The position numbers and the translations under genes are program-made. A stretch of DNA of 11,693 bases from an uncultured Clostridia bacterium (lineage in GTDB: Bacteria > Bacillota > Clostridia > Oscillospirales > Acutalibacteraceae). The notes under the pieces were generated by a model. It was not told where the DNA came from. It did not search any database and saw nothing but the letters and a program-made list of their open reading frames with translations. The stretch's first letter is position 1. Every line of letters begins with the position of its first letter. The stretch is from NCBI GenBank assembly GCA_937898195.1, contig CALEJD010000014.1, forward strand, positions 1 to 11,693. The letters are read 5' to 3'. Positions 1 to 6,992 of the stretch are shown in pieces.

Positions 1-769
1 TAACATCTTCAATACAGAAAGCTTCGATTTCTGCCATAATTTCTGGGTCTGGGTCTGATGATTCATAAGCGAATTTTGGCTTACCAACTTCATCTACAAT
101 TCCCTGAATGAATTTAACGATTTTCTGGTTTTCAGCGTGACCTGCCATAATAGCATCAAACATTGTATCATCGTCGATTTCGTTTGCGCCTGCTTCAATC
201 ATAGCAACAAGGTCAGCTGTTGAAGCAACTGTCAAAACAAGGTCTGTTTTTGCTCTCTCTTCAAGATTTGGGTTGATAACGATTTTGCCGTCAACAAGAC
301 CAACATTAACACCTGAAACAGGACCTGCCCAAGGAATATCTGAAATTGCGATTGCTGCTGAAACACCAATCATAGCTGTGATTTCAGGTGAGCAATCAGG
401 GTCAACTGACATTACAGTTGCAACAACTGAACAGTCATTTCTAAGGTCTTTTGGGAAAAGTGGACGAATTGGTCTGTCGATACAACGAGATGTAAGGATA
501 GCCTTTTCACTTGCTCTGCCTTCTCTTCTCTGAAATGAACCAGGAATGCGACCTACTGAGTACATTTTTTCTTCATAGTCAACTGAAAGTGGGAAGAAAT
601 CAACGCCTTCTCTTGGTTTTGCAGAAGCTGTAACTGTACAAAGAACTTCTGTTTCACCATAACGAGCAAGAATAGCAGCATTAGCAAGACCTGCCATTTT
701 GCCTGTTTCAAGAGTCAATTTTCTGCCTGCAAGTTCAGTTTCCCAAACTTTAAAATTCTTGAAAAACAT
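1..769 (-). CDS. pnp: Polynucleotide phosphorylase, N-terminal part (partial)
   Basis: PNPase is a trimeric 3'-5' exoribonuclease that uses phosphate to degrade RNA to nucleoside diphosphates and is a main player in mRNA turnover. About 256 codons are present, and the gene runs off the left edge. The translation begins MFFKNFKVWETELAGRKL and contains the hallmark first RNase PH-like domain: GRIPGSFQRREGR at residues 73-85, followed by DRPIRPLFP at about 98-106. The later part (about 210-256) is the start of the all-helical linker. The missing part should hold the second RNase PH domain and the KH and S1 domains. The start ATG at 769-767 is preceded by an AAGGAAGG ribosome binding site about 8 bases upstream. 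It lies downstream of rpsO in the same direction, the order conserved in many bacteria, so the two are probably cotranscribed. Identity is very secure. Confidence 0.97.
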   Translation of the reverse strand, partial: MFFKNFKVWETELAGRKLTLETGKMAGLANAAILARYGETEVLCTVTASAKPREGVDFFPLSVDYEEKMYSVGRIPGSFQRREGRASEKAILTSRCIDRPIRPLFPKDLRNDCSVVATVMSVDPDCSPEITAMIGVSAAIAISDIPWAGPVSGVNVGLVDGKIVINPNLEERAKTDLVLTVASTADLVAMIEAGANEIDDDTMFDAIMAGHAENQKIVKFIQGIVDEVGKPKFAYESSDPDPEIMAEIEAFCIEDV

Positions 770-952
770 AATTTTTACCTTCCTTATTTTTATATTTCAC
801 AAGGCATAAATCTGTTTAGCAATAAATACAATCTTCAATTTCTTGAAAACTCTATTTACCGCTAAATGCGAGATTTTCTGCCTTGTAATTAATACCATTA
901 AAAGCAATTCAAGGCAGATAAGATGAAACTTATCTGCCTTAATTTGTTTTGA
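770..952 (-). promoter_or_regulatory. rpsO-pnp spacer with alternative hairpins
   Basis: This 183-base gene-free spacer is the pnp 5' leader or intercistronic region. Read on the minus strand it holds a perfect 12-bp stem (940-929 with 922-911, six-base loop) just after the rpsO stop. There are two further segments related to the same stem core: CAAGGCAG at 885-878 and TGCCTTGT at 806-799. The first can pair with the 3' arm of the stem (CTGCCTTG, 917-910), and the second can pair over 8 bp with ACAAGGCA (886-879). These pairings compete with each other. The first hairpin is followed by GAATTGCTTTT, only a weak U-tract, so it may be a poor terminator, an RNase III-type processing hairpin or part of an attenuator. 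Autocontrol of pnp through a leader hairpin is established in E. coli. Applying it here is inference. Confidence 0.5.
911..940 (-). terminator. Perfect 12-bp hairpin after rpsO (weak terminator or processing site)
   Basis: Arms 911-922 and 929-940 are perfectly complementary around a six-base loop. The hairpin starts 12 bases after the rpsO stop codon. On the transcribed strand the downstream tract is GAATTGCTTTT, not a clean U-run, so full intrinsic termination is doubtful. Partial termination or mRNA end protection and processing between rpsO and pnp is more plausible. Confidence 0.5.
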
Positions 953-1222
953 TTACTTACGAAGACCAAGTCTTGCAACGATTGCACGGTATCTTTCGAT
1001 ATCCTTCTTCTGAAGGTATGCGAGAAGATTTCTTCTGCGACCAACCATTTTAAGAAGGCCACGACGTGAGTGGTGGTCTTTCTTGTTAGCCTTAAGGTGC
1101 TCAGTTAAGTCGTTAATTCTCTTTGTGAGAACAGCGATTTGAACTTCTGGAGAACCTGTGTCGCCTTCGTGAGCAGCGTATTCAGCCATGATAGCCTGCT
1201 TTTCTGCCTGTGTCATTGTCAT
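953..1222 (-). CDS. rpsO: 30S ribosomal protein S15
   Basis: S15 is a primary-binding small-subunit protein that docks on the 16S rRNA central-domain three-way junction and organises the platform. The 89-residue product has the usual family length. It carries the conserved GDTGSPEVQIAVLTKRI segment (about 21-37) and the RNA-binding DHHSRRGLLKMVGRRRNLL region (about 49-67), ending YRAIVARLGLRK. Two in-frame ATGs, at 1222 and 1216 (MTMTQAEK), follow the GAGGTG Shine-Dalgarno. The spacing is about 4 bases for the first and 10 for the second, so either could be used. The first is kept because MTMT-type starts occur in the family. It has its own promoter and a structured leader, and pnp follows downstream. 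Identity is certain. Confidence 0.98.
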   Translation of the reverse strand: MTMTQAEKQAIMAEYAAHEGDTGSPEVQIAVLTKRINDLTEHLKANKKDHHSRRGLLKMVGRRRNLLAYLQKKDIERYRAIVARLGLRK

Positions 1223-1323
1223 TTCACCTCATTATATAGAATTAATTCAACTCAAATGCCCCAGATGAAAGTAGGTGAAACACTCTACGAGTTTACTCAA
1301 TCACCCGAGCGCACAGAGATAGC
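1223..1323 (-). promoter_or_regulatory. rpsO 5' leader with candidate Shine-Dalgarno switch
   Basis: From the predicted start near 1323, the leader is about 100 nt. It contains three interlocking segments on the minus strand: GGTGA (1305-1301), TTTCACCT (1280-1273) and AGGTGAAA (1229-1222). The last contains the Shine-Dalgarno and the A of the start codon. Segment 2 can pair with segment 1 (5 bp, enclosing two overlapping GAGT/ACTC mini-hairpins at 1298-1282) or with segment 3 (8 perfect bp), which would block initiation. Ribosomal protein S15 is known to repress its own mRNA through structured leaders in several bacterial groups, and those leaders differ between lineages. That this leader is such a regulator is inference from the complementarity. 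Confidence 0.5.
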
Positions 1324-1329
1324 CTTGAT

Positions 1330-1358
1330 ATTGTAACACAAGACTTTTTAAAAATCAA
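1330..1358 (-). promoter_or_regulatory. Promoter for rpsO(-pnp)
   Basis: On the minus strand, TTGATT (1358-1353) and TACAAT (1335-1330) are separated by exactly 17 bases, a good sigma-A type promoter. It lies just after the stop of the upstream RCC1-repeat gene and predicts a start near 1323. The spacer is occupied by half of an imperfect inverted repeat (1335-1363), which could be an operator or simply an AT-rich accident. Confidence 0.7.
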
Positions 1359-1373
1359 GTGTTTTTTGTATTA

Positions 1374-2288
1374 TTATTTTTCTTGTTCCTTGGGCAGATA
1401 TTCATCATAGATATCATGCGAGTCAACTTTAACGCGTCCATCATCATAAATTGGTGTAGCACCGTATGCTCCGCCCCAGACAAATTTTTCGCCAATGGAA
1501 TTTTCTGCCCTCACAACAGTAATACCGTTTTTAACTTGTTCAACTGAAAAAGCAACGCAATCTGTCAACGCACAGAAAGGTTCTTCAACAGCATCACGAT
1601 ATAACATTGGTATTCCTTTTCCCATTGTGCCGTTACCAATCTGACCATATGAATTGTTCCCACATAAATATAGATTGTTTTCTGAATCAATCCACGCAGA
1701 AGTTCCAACAAACGCCTGTGCAAACAAAATATTTTCTGCAATTTTAATAGGCTTTGATATAGTTTCTGTTCCAACTGTACTTTGTCCGTAATAACTTTCA
1801 CCAACAAACCAAAGTGTGTTATCGTTTTTTAGAAAGAGTGCAAATCTTACTCCAAGAGATGCTGTTTTACAATCTTCAAATAACAGAACAGGGGTTGTGA
1901 TATTTTTTGTTGTATCATTTTCAGCGTTACACCAACCTGCCATTTCTTCGGCTTTTCCTAACACATATACCCTTCCGTCATTTGTCAGATAAAGTAATAT
2001 TCCGCTATAAACTTCTAAATGTATTATATTATTTGCATTTATATTTGTTTTAGTCCAATCATCATAATAAGCAAATATATCTTCGCCAAGCAAACCCAAG
2101 CTATTTTCTTTTCTGCAATAGAGTTCACCATCAACAATTTGGTATTCTCCACCGCCCCACTCACTAAAAGTGTTGTACGTTATTTCAATTTCTTTTTCTT
2201 TATTAACTTTGCCAGAGTTGATGATATGACATCCGGTAAAAGAAAAAACAAGTGCGAGTAACAATAATAATGATATTACTTTTTTCAT
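1374..2288 (-). CDS. RCC1-repeat lipoprotein, function unknown
   Basis: A predicted 304-residue exported lipoprotein. The start chosen gives MKKVISLLLLLALVFSFTGC, a textbook type II signal peptide with a lipobox ending in Cys20. It follows an AAGAGGAA ribosome binding site. An ORF extension to 2327 would add 13 residues before the signal peptide and overlap the ribosome binding site, so I reject it. The mature part has spaced beta-propeller-like motifs: LTNDGRVYVLG (about 101-111), LKNDNTLWFVGESYYGQ (about 153-169) and IDSENNLYLCGNNSYGQIGNG (about 200-220). The last is the clearest RCC1 (regulator of chromosome condensation) repeat. Only three to five repeats are visible, fewer than the seven of a classical propeller. 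RCC1-like proteins on bacterial surfaces usually have no known function, and nothing here defines a ligand. It sits between the cell-wall operon and rpsO. Confidence 0.8.
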   Translation of the reverse strand: MKKVISLLLLLALVFSFTGCHIINSGKVNKEKEIEITYNTFSEWGGGEYQIVDGELYCRKENSLGLLGEDIFAYYDDWTKTNINANNIIHLEVYSGILLYLTNDGRVYVLGKAEEMAGWCNAENDTTKNITTPVLLFEDCKTASLGVRFALFLKNDNTLWFVGESYYGQSTVGTETISKPIKIAENILFAQAFVGTSAWIDSENNLYLCGNNSYGQIGNGTMGKGIPMLYRDAVEEPFCALTDCVAFSVEQVKNGITVVRAENSIGEKFVWGGAYGATPIYDDGRVKVDSHDIYDEYLPKEQEK

Positions 2289-2385
2289 ACAAATCATTCC
2301 TCTTGCTAAAAAACTATGATTTAACAACTACTTTTCGGGCGATTCGTGAATCGCCCCTACATATTCTGTATTTTGCACTTTTTGT
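2289..2385. other. Spacer between mrdA and the RCC1-repeat gene
   Basis: Ninety-seven bases separate the two genes. They contain the palindrome at 2337-2356 and the ribosome binding site of the RCC1-repeat gene (about 2298-2304). I do not see a convincing intrinsic terminator. On the transcribed strand the palindrome is followed by GAAAAG, and the nearest T-run is about 20 bases further on. I see no strong promoter either, so readthrough from the mre operon into the lipoprotein gene is possible. Confidence 0.5.
2337..2356. repeat. Perfect short palindrome (REP-like element)
   Basis: GGGCGATTC and GAATCGCCC are perfect 9-base inverted arms around GT, noticeably GC-rich inside an AT-rich spacer and flanked by CTAC on one side. 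It would form a strong stem-loop in RNA of either strand. From memory, similar GGGGCGATTC/GAATCGCCC palindromes recur as interspersed repeats in gut Clostridia genomes, but only one copy is in this window, so repeat status cannot be shown here. Confidence 0.5.
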
Positions 2386-4491
2386 TTAATTCAACACTGT
2401 TCCGCTTTGTTGTGAGTTTGTCACCCCTGAGCCTGAATTGAAATATGCTTCATAAACATCTCGCACGTAATTGCCCAAACCACCTGATGTAACATTTTCA
2501 ATTGCGATTACAACTGCAATCTGTGGGTCATCAGCAGGAGCATAAGAAATCATAAAACCGTTTGTAAACTCAACTGTTGCACCATTGACTTTTCTCTTTG
2601 CTTCGGCTGTACCTGTTTTTGCAGCAATCTGATATGGAAGTCCTTGGAATGCTGCTTGTGAGCTACCCATCATCACCATACCATCACGGACAGTCTGTAA
2701 TGAACTTCTTGAAAATTCATATTGAGTTAAAACTTCTGGCTGTGCTTCATAAAGAGTTTGTGAATAATCCGCTGATTTAATACTCTTTACAAAATGCGCT
2801 TTATATTTTGTTCCACCGTTGGCAAGGGTTGAAACATAAGCTACCAACTGAATTGGTGTGAACAGGTTATCAGCTTGTCCGATAGCCGCCTGAACAGTAT
2901 CACCGGGATACCACACAAGACCTTGAGCCTGTCTTTCTTCAGGGCCTGCAACAATACCCGTTGCTTCTGTAAGTTCAACACCTGTCTTGCTACCTAAACC
3001 GAGCATTTTAAAATATTCATTCATTTTTGAAATGCCAAGCTGACGACCAACTTCATAGAAGAAGATGTTGCAAGAATAGCGAAGTGCTTGTTTAACATTG
3101 ATTTCGCTACCTGCGTGACCACCAACGTTATAACATCTAAACGGAATATCGCTAAAGAATGTATATAAACCAGTACATTTAATTCTTTGGTCTGCCGTAA
3201 TAATTCCCTCTTCAAGTCCTGCAAGGGCAACTGCGGGTTTTACAGTTGAACCGGGTTCATAAGTACTGCGCAATGCTCTATTCCAGAGTGGCGCGGTCTG
3301 GTCTTTGTTAAGGGCCACGATATTTTCCTTATAAGTGTTCAAATCGTATGACGGATATGTTGCACAAGCAAGAACAGAGAAATCTTTGACATCCATTACA
3401 ACGATGCTACCTGCTGCCGCAACATTTTTTGTGCCCTTCGTACTATCAATTCGAGCAGCTAAAAGGTCTTGGACTTTTTTCTGAAAATCGGCTTTAATTG
3501 TCAGAATAACATTATTGCCATTCTGTGGATTTTTTGTAACTGTTGTTGTTTTTGTGCCATCGCTATTAACAGTTGTTGTCACTTTTCCGTTTGTGCCACG
3601 AAGTTCATTCTCCATAGCATTCTCTATACCGAATTTACCGATTTTATCAGTCATTCCATATGACTTTAATTTGAGCTCTTCTTTTTGCTCTTCGGTAAGG
3701 CTTTCGTCTTTAAGCTTTTCTTTATATTCTGCTGTTACTCTGTCATATTCGTCTGCGCTGATATAATCATAATAACCGATTATATGTGGTGCAATTGTGC
3801 CGTCATAAAAAGCGCGCCCTGTATCAACACGAATTTCAATTCCACGATAGAATCTGCTTTGTTCTTTGAGAAACGCAACAAGAGTATCAGGCACATTCTC
3901 TGCTAATGTGAAAGGATTTGACTTTGAAAAATCACCTTTTCTCATTTCAAAAAGGATTCCACCAACTTTTAAGATTTCTTCTGTTGTCATATTCTGGAAT
4001 TCATAGAATTCACAAAGTGCATCATAGCAATTCTTCGCAGTTGCATAGAAATTGAGATTAAGATAATCTTTTTGAATTAGATATTTCTTGTCTTTTGCAC
4101 TATCTTCTGCAAAGACAAATTTACCATTTGAATAAACAATGGGCAATGAACTTTTATATTCAATCCCGTTTTGTTCGAACAATCTCACCAAAGAAAGCAA
4201 AATTTCATTTCTTTCTGCTTTTTTAGACGAAGATGGAAAATACGACGCGTCAATATAAATAGAGTTTGAGCGGACATTATAAACCAACGCTTGCCCCGTG
4301 CTATCCAAAATTTCACCGCGCAGAGCATCAATTTCTGATGACGCAGATGACAAAGAAATTGCTTGTGCTTTATATTCGTCACGGTCAATAATCTGTATTC
4401 TAAAAAGGTCGGCAATGAAAATAGAAACAACCAACAAAACTGCAACGATAAACGCAGTTGTTCGCATTTTAAAGCTATATGTGTTTCTCAT
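2386..4491 (-). CDS. mrdA: Class B penicillin-binding protein 2 (peptidoglycan transpeptidase)
   Basis: A 701-residue monofunctional transpeptidase that cross-links peptidoglycan during lateral wall elongation, anchored by one N-terminal membrane helix (about 12-30) with the rest outside the cell. The PBP dimerisation/pedestal region spans about 55-330 (EIDALRGEILDSTGQALVYN at 53-72). The transpeptidase domain is about 355-685 with all three active-site motifs: S415-T-V-K418 in EPGSTVKP, S473-C-N475, and K625-T-G627 in AAKTGTAE. No PASTA domain follows, which argues against SpoVD or PBP2x types that carry one. An AGGA ribosome binding site precedes the start, 15 bases after the mreD stop. Position at the end of mreBCD supports the elongasome PBP2 role; rodA, its usual glycosyltransferase partner, is not in this window. 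A SpoVD-like assignment remains a minor alternative. Confidence 0.92.
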   Translation of the reverse strand: MRNTYSFKMRTTAFIVAVLLVVSIFIADLFRIQIIDRDEYKAQAISLSSASSEIDALRGEILDSTGQALVYNVRSNSIYIDASYFPSSSKKAERNEILLSLVRLFEQNGIEYKSSLPIVYSNGKFVFAEDSAKDKKYLIQKDYLNLNFYATAKNCYDALCEFYEFQNMTTEEILKVGGILFEMRKGDFSKSNPFTLAENVPDTLVAFLKEQSRFYRGIEIRVDTGRAFYDGTIAPHIIGYYDYISADEYDRVTAEYKEKLKDESLTEEQKEELKLKSYGMTDKIGKFGIENAMENELRGTNGKVTTTVNSDGTKTTTVTKNPQNGNNVILTIKADFQKKVQDLLAARIDSTKGTKNVAAAGSIVVMDVKDFSVLACATYPSYDLNTYKENIVALNKDQTAPLWNRALRSTYEPGSTVKPAVALAGLEEGIITADQRIKCTGLYTFFSDIPFRCYNVGGHAGSEINVKQALRYSCNIFFYEVGRQLGISKMNEYFKMLGLGSKTGVELTEATGIVAGPEERQAQGLVWYPGDTVQAAIGQADNLFTPIQLVAYVSTLANGGTKYKAHFVKSIKSADYSQTLYEAQPEVLTQYEFSRSSLQTVRDGMVMMGSSQAAFQGLPYQIAAKTGTAEAKRKVNGATVEFTNGFMISYAPADDPQIAVVIAIENVTSGGLGNYVRDVYEAYFNSGSGVTNSQQSGTVLN

Positions 4492-4506
4492 TTTCTCACC
4501 GTCCTT

Positions 4507-5034
4507 TTAATATTCTGTATAAATATTTGCAAATTTTGTGCTCACGGCACGGATAATTACATACCACAAAGGTGTTAATACAAGTGAATAAATCGCCATT
4601 GGGAAATAATAGCGCACAAAAATTTCGCCTGAGCCATCAATACCCCTTGCAGAGATAAAGAATAACACATAGGTCACACAATAAAACAAGGTGACTGCGC
4701 TATTCATCATTATATAAGTAATTATATTGTTGCGCATAAATACTCTTAATAAAAATCCACAGATTGCACAAGCAACTGCTAAATACACCGCGTTGTATCC
4801 GTCGGCAGTAACCGTTACCGTATCCCACAAAGCACCTGCAAAAAGCCCTGCAACTGCACCGATAACTTCACCCTCATACATTGCGATACAAACTGCCACA
4901 GATATTAAAAGTATTGGCCTTATTCCTGCGATTTCGGGAAAAATCATCAAAGAATTCTGCAAAAGATGAGCACACAATATAATTAAAGTAAAGACGCCAT
5001 ATCTTTTTAACTTTATTTTCGTTTGTTGTGTCAT
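4507..5034 (-). CDS. mreD: Rod shape-determining protein MreD
   Basis: A 175-residue integral membrane protein with five to six hydrophobic segments: about 13-30, 38-70, 80-100, 104-128 and 143-163. MreD links MreC to the membrane part of the elongasome. Sequence conservation in this family is weak, so the call rests on size, topology, the charged GAxxGLxxGxxxDxxxxxxxG-like segment (AVAGLFAGALWDTVTVTADG, about 60-79) typical of the family, and its fixed place between mreC and the PBP gene. The ATG follows AAGGAT by about 8 bases, and this ribosome binding site overlaps the mreC stop region, suggesting coupled translation. Confidence 0.92.
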   Translation of the reverse strand: MTQQTKIKLKRYGVFTLIILCAHLLQNSLMIFPEIAGIRPILLISVAVCIAMYEGEVIGAVAGLFAGALWDTVTVTADGYNAVYLAVACAICGFLLRVFMRNNIITYIMMNSAVTLFYCVTYVLFFISARGIDGSGEIFVRYYFPMAIYSLVLTPLWYVIIRAVSTKFANIYTEY

Positions 5035-5045
5035 ATTTATAATCC

Positions 5046-5870
5046 TTATTCTTCGTCAAACGCTGTGATTACAAAACAGTCGTGAATATCTTTTGAATCC
5101 ACAGAAAGTTGCAAATTAGCATAAGATGATAATTCAGTCTGACTTTGTTCAACTATTGTAACTGTACCGATAATCAAATCTTTTGGGAAGATGCCACCTG
5201 TACCTGAAGTACAGATAATACCACCCTTTGAAACTGATGTGTTTCTGTCAAGACCTGTCAAACGGCAGTTGCCATTGTGAGTTGATGAAACATAACCAAG
5301 CTCGCCTGTTCTAATGTCATAAGCTGCCACATTGACTGATGGGTCAAAAACAGAGCGCACAACTGCAGATGTTGGATTAACTTCTGTAACAACACCGATA
5401 AGATAATCACTATAAATTACTGCGTCGTTTACCTTTATGCCATCTTTTGAGCCTTTATTTATTGTGAATGAGCCGAAGATGTCGGCAGAGTCACGACCGA
5501 TTATAGTTGAATAAACCCAAGTATAGTCAGGATTTTTCTCGCGAACATCGAGAAAAGCTTCATAAGATGCTAATTGTTTTTTAGTTTTTTCATAATCAAC
5601 CAACTGACTCTGATATTCAGCAACCTGTTGTTCAAGCTCTGCAACACGGTCACGATAAGTGTTAGCTGACACAAATCCACCTTTAAAATCTTCAAATTCT
5701 GTTGAAATATATGATGCTACTTTTGTGAGTGGTGAAACTATCACTTCAACAACCTTTGTCAAAGGTGATGTTGCCGTGCTTGAAACTGTTGCTAAAATAG
5801 TTGCAATCACAAGCACCACTGCCACAGAAAGCAGAACTTTAAAGGTTGTGCTTTTGAAGAAATTACTCAT
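5046..5870 (-). CDS. mreC: Rod shape-determining protein MreC
   Basis: A 274-residue bitopic protein that sits outside the membrane and scaffolds PBP2 and RodA for lateral wall synthesis. It has one N-terminal membrane helix (about 11-29), then a coiled coil at about 70-103 (RDRVAELEQQVAEYQSQL and following heptads) and the double beta-barrel MreC domain from about 110 to 270, including GRDSADIFGSFTINKGSKDG (125-144) and GTGGIFPKDLIIG (223-235). The length is normal for the family. The start ATG follows GGAGAAG by about 6 bases, with only 22 bases between it and the mreB stop. Confidence 0.96.
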   Translation of the reverse strand: MSNFFKSTTFKVLLSVAVVLVIATILATVSSTATSPLTKVVEVIVSPLTKVASYISTEFEDFKGGFVSANTYRDRVAELEQQVAEYQSQLVDYEKTKKQLASYEAFLDVREKNPDYTWVYSTIIGRDSADIFGSFTINKGSKDGIKVNDAVIYSDYLIGVVTEVNPTSAVVRSVFDPSVNVAAYDIRTGELGYVSSTHNGNCRLTGLDRNTSVSKGGIICTSGTGGIFPKDLIIGTVTIVEQSQTELSSYANLQLSVDSKDIHDCFVITAFDEE

Positions 5871-5892
5871 TTAAATCTTCTCCGATATTTTA

Positions 5893-6882
5893 TTAGATGT
5901 TTCCTCTTTCAAGGGAGTAGCCCATACCTGTTGCAACGCAATCAAGTGGGTCAACAGCCACATGAACAGGGATTTTTGTTTCTTCTGAAATAAGTTTATC
6001 AAGTTCGCGAAGGAGTGCGCCACCACCTGAAAGCATTATTCCGTTATCAACAATATCTGCAAGTAATTCTGGTGGAGTTTTTTCAAGAGTTGAGCGAATT
6101 GTTTCAAGAATTTGTGAAAGTGGCTCGCTGAGTGCTTCTCGAACTTCTTCTGATGTAATTTCAATATTTTTTGGAAGTCCGTCAATCAAGTTTCTTCCAC
6201 GAATATCCATTGCGCCTTCACCGTCATAGCTATAAGCAGAGCCGATTTTCATTTTTACCTCTTCTGCTGTGCGCTCGCCGATTAACATATTATGCTTTTT
6301 GCGTATGTATTCAATAATTGCTTCATCAAAATCATTGCCTGCAACACGAATTGACTTCGCAGTAACAATATCACTATATGAAATAACTGCAACTTCTGTT
6401 GTACCGCCACCGATATCAACAATCATACTTCCCACTGCTTCTGAAATAGGAAGACCTGCGCCCTTTGCTGCTGCAAGTGGTTCTTGAATAAGTGAAGCGT
6501 ATTTTGCACCTGCATTTCTTGCTGCATCATGCACAGCTTTTCTCTCAACTTCTGTAATACCTGATGGAACACAGATAAGCACGCGAGCACGGCTGAATGG
6601 TGAACGCTTGATTGCTTTTTTTATGAATTCTTTAAGCATTTCTGATGTGATTTCAAAGTCGGCAATAACGCCGTTTTTCAATGGACGAACCGCTGAGATT
6701 GAGCCGGGTGTTCTGCCTATCATTGCCTTTGCTTCGTTACCAACTGCAACAACTGTTGGAGGGTCTGTTTTTTCATTGACCGCAACAACAGATGGCTCTC
6801 TTGTAACAATGCCTTTTCCTTTAAGATAAACCACTGTATTAGCAGTTCCTAAATCTATTCCGATATCTTGTGCGAAGAGCAT
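5893..6882 (-). CDS. mreB: Rod shape-determining protein MreB (bacterial actin)
   Basis: A 329-residue ATP-binding actin homologue that forms short curved membrane filaments and orients the cell-wall elongation machinery. Visible actin-fold motifs are phosphate 1 (DIGIDLGTANTVVY, 6-19), phosphate 2 (MIVDIGGGTTEVAVI, 153-167) and the adenosine motif (GIMLSGGGALLRELD, 281-295). RPLKNGVIADFE (66-77) is also typical. It is slightly shorter than the usual 335-345 residues, ending soon after ATGMGYSLERGNI. The ATG is preceded by TTGGAGATG. It is first in the operon with mreC, mreD and mrdA, from a promoter at about 6932-6960. An mbl-type paralogue cannot be excluded from sequence alone, but the downstream mreCD favours mreB. 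Confidence 0.97.
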   Translation of the reverse strand: MLFAQDIGIDLGTANTVVYLKGKGIVTREPSVVAVNEKTDPPTVVAVGNEAKAMIGRTPGSISAVRPLKNGVIADFEITSEMLKEFIKKAIKRSPFSRARVLICVPSGITEVERKAVHDAARNAGAKYASLIQEPLAAAKGAGLPISEAVGSMIVDIGGGTTEVAVISYSDIVTAKSIRVAGNDFDEAIIEYIRKKHNMLIGERTAEEVKMKIGSAYSYDGEGAMDIRGRNLIDGLPKNIEITSEEVREALSEPLSQILETIRSTLEKTPPELLADIVDNGIMLSGGGALLRELDKLISEETKIPVHVAVDPLDCVATGMGYSLERGNI

Positions 6883-6931
6883 TTCAACATCTCCAATTCA
6901 TAATAATTTGAAAACATAAATAATCTATTTT

Positions 6932-6960
6932 ATTATATCAAAAATGCGGGTATTATACAA
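6932..6960 (-). promoter_or_regulatory. Promoter for mreBCD-mrdA (extended -10)
   Basis: On the minus strand, TTGTAT (6960-6955) and a perfect TATAAT (6937-6932) are 17 bases apart. The -10 is preceded by TGA, giving an extended TGn element. The predicted start is near 6925, giving a leader of about 40 nt before mreB. The -35 hexamer covers the loop and start of the 3' arm of the terminator hairpin of the preceding gene, and the terminator U-tract lies in the spacer. Confidence 0.75.
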
Positions 6961-6968
6961 TACCCGCA
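6945..6968 (-). terminator. Intrinsic terminator of the surface-protein operon
   Basis: A 10-bp perfect stem (TGCGGGTATT, 6968-6959, with AATACCCGCA, 6954-6945) and four-base loop, followed on the transcribed strand by TTTTTG. It begins 24 bases after the stop of the large surface protein gene. On the opposite strand it is followed by AGAAAAAA, so it acts only on minus-strand transcripts. Confidence 0.85.
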
Positions 6969-6992
6969 AGAAAAAATTAACATTTTGTTTTT

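Noticed and set aside
273..533. Plus-strand 86-residue open frame
   Set aside because: It is fully antisense to the conserved first RNase PH domain of pnp, which is clearly the real gene.
2289..2327. Longer start for the RCC1-repeat lipoprotein
   Set aside because: It would place 13 extra residues before a classical lipoprotein signal peptide and would absorb the AAGAGGAA ribosome binding site into the coding region.
2337..2356. Palindrome as intrinsic terminator of the mre-mrdA operon
   Set aside because: On the transcribed strand it is followed by GAAAAGTAG, with no U-tract within reach of the stem.
2289..2385. Promoter TTGAAT ... TACAGA before the RCC1-repeat gene
   Set aside because: The match to consensus is weak with an 18-base spacer in AT-rich DNA, so it cannot be told from chance.
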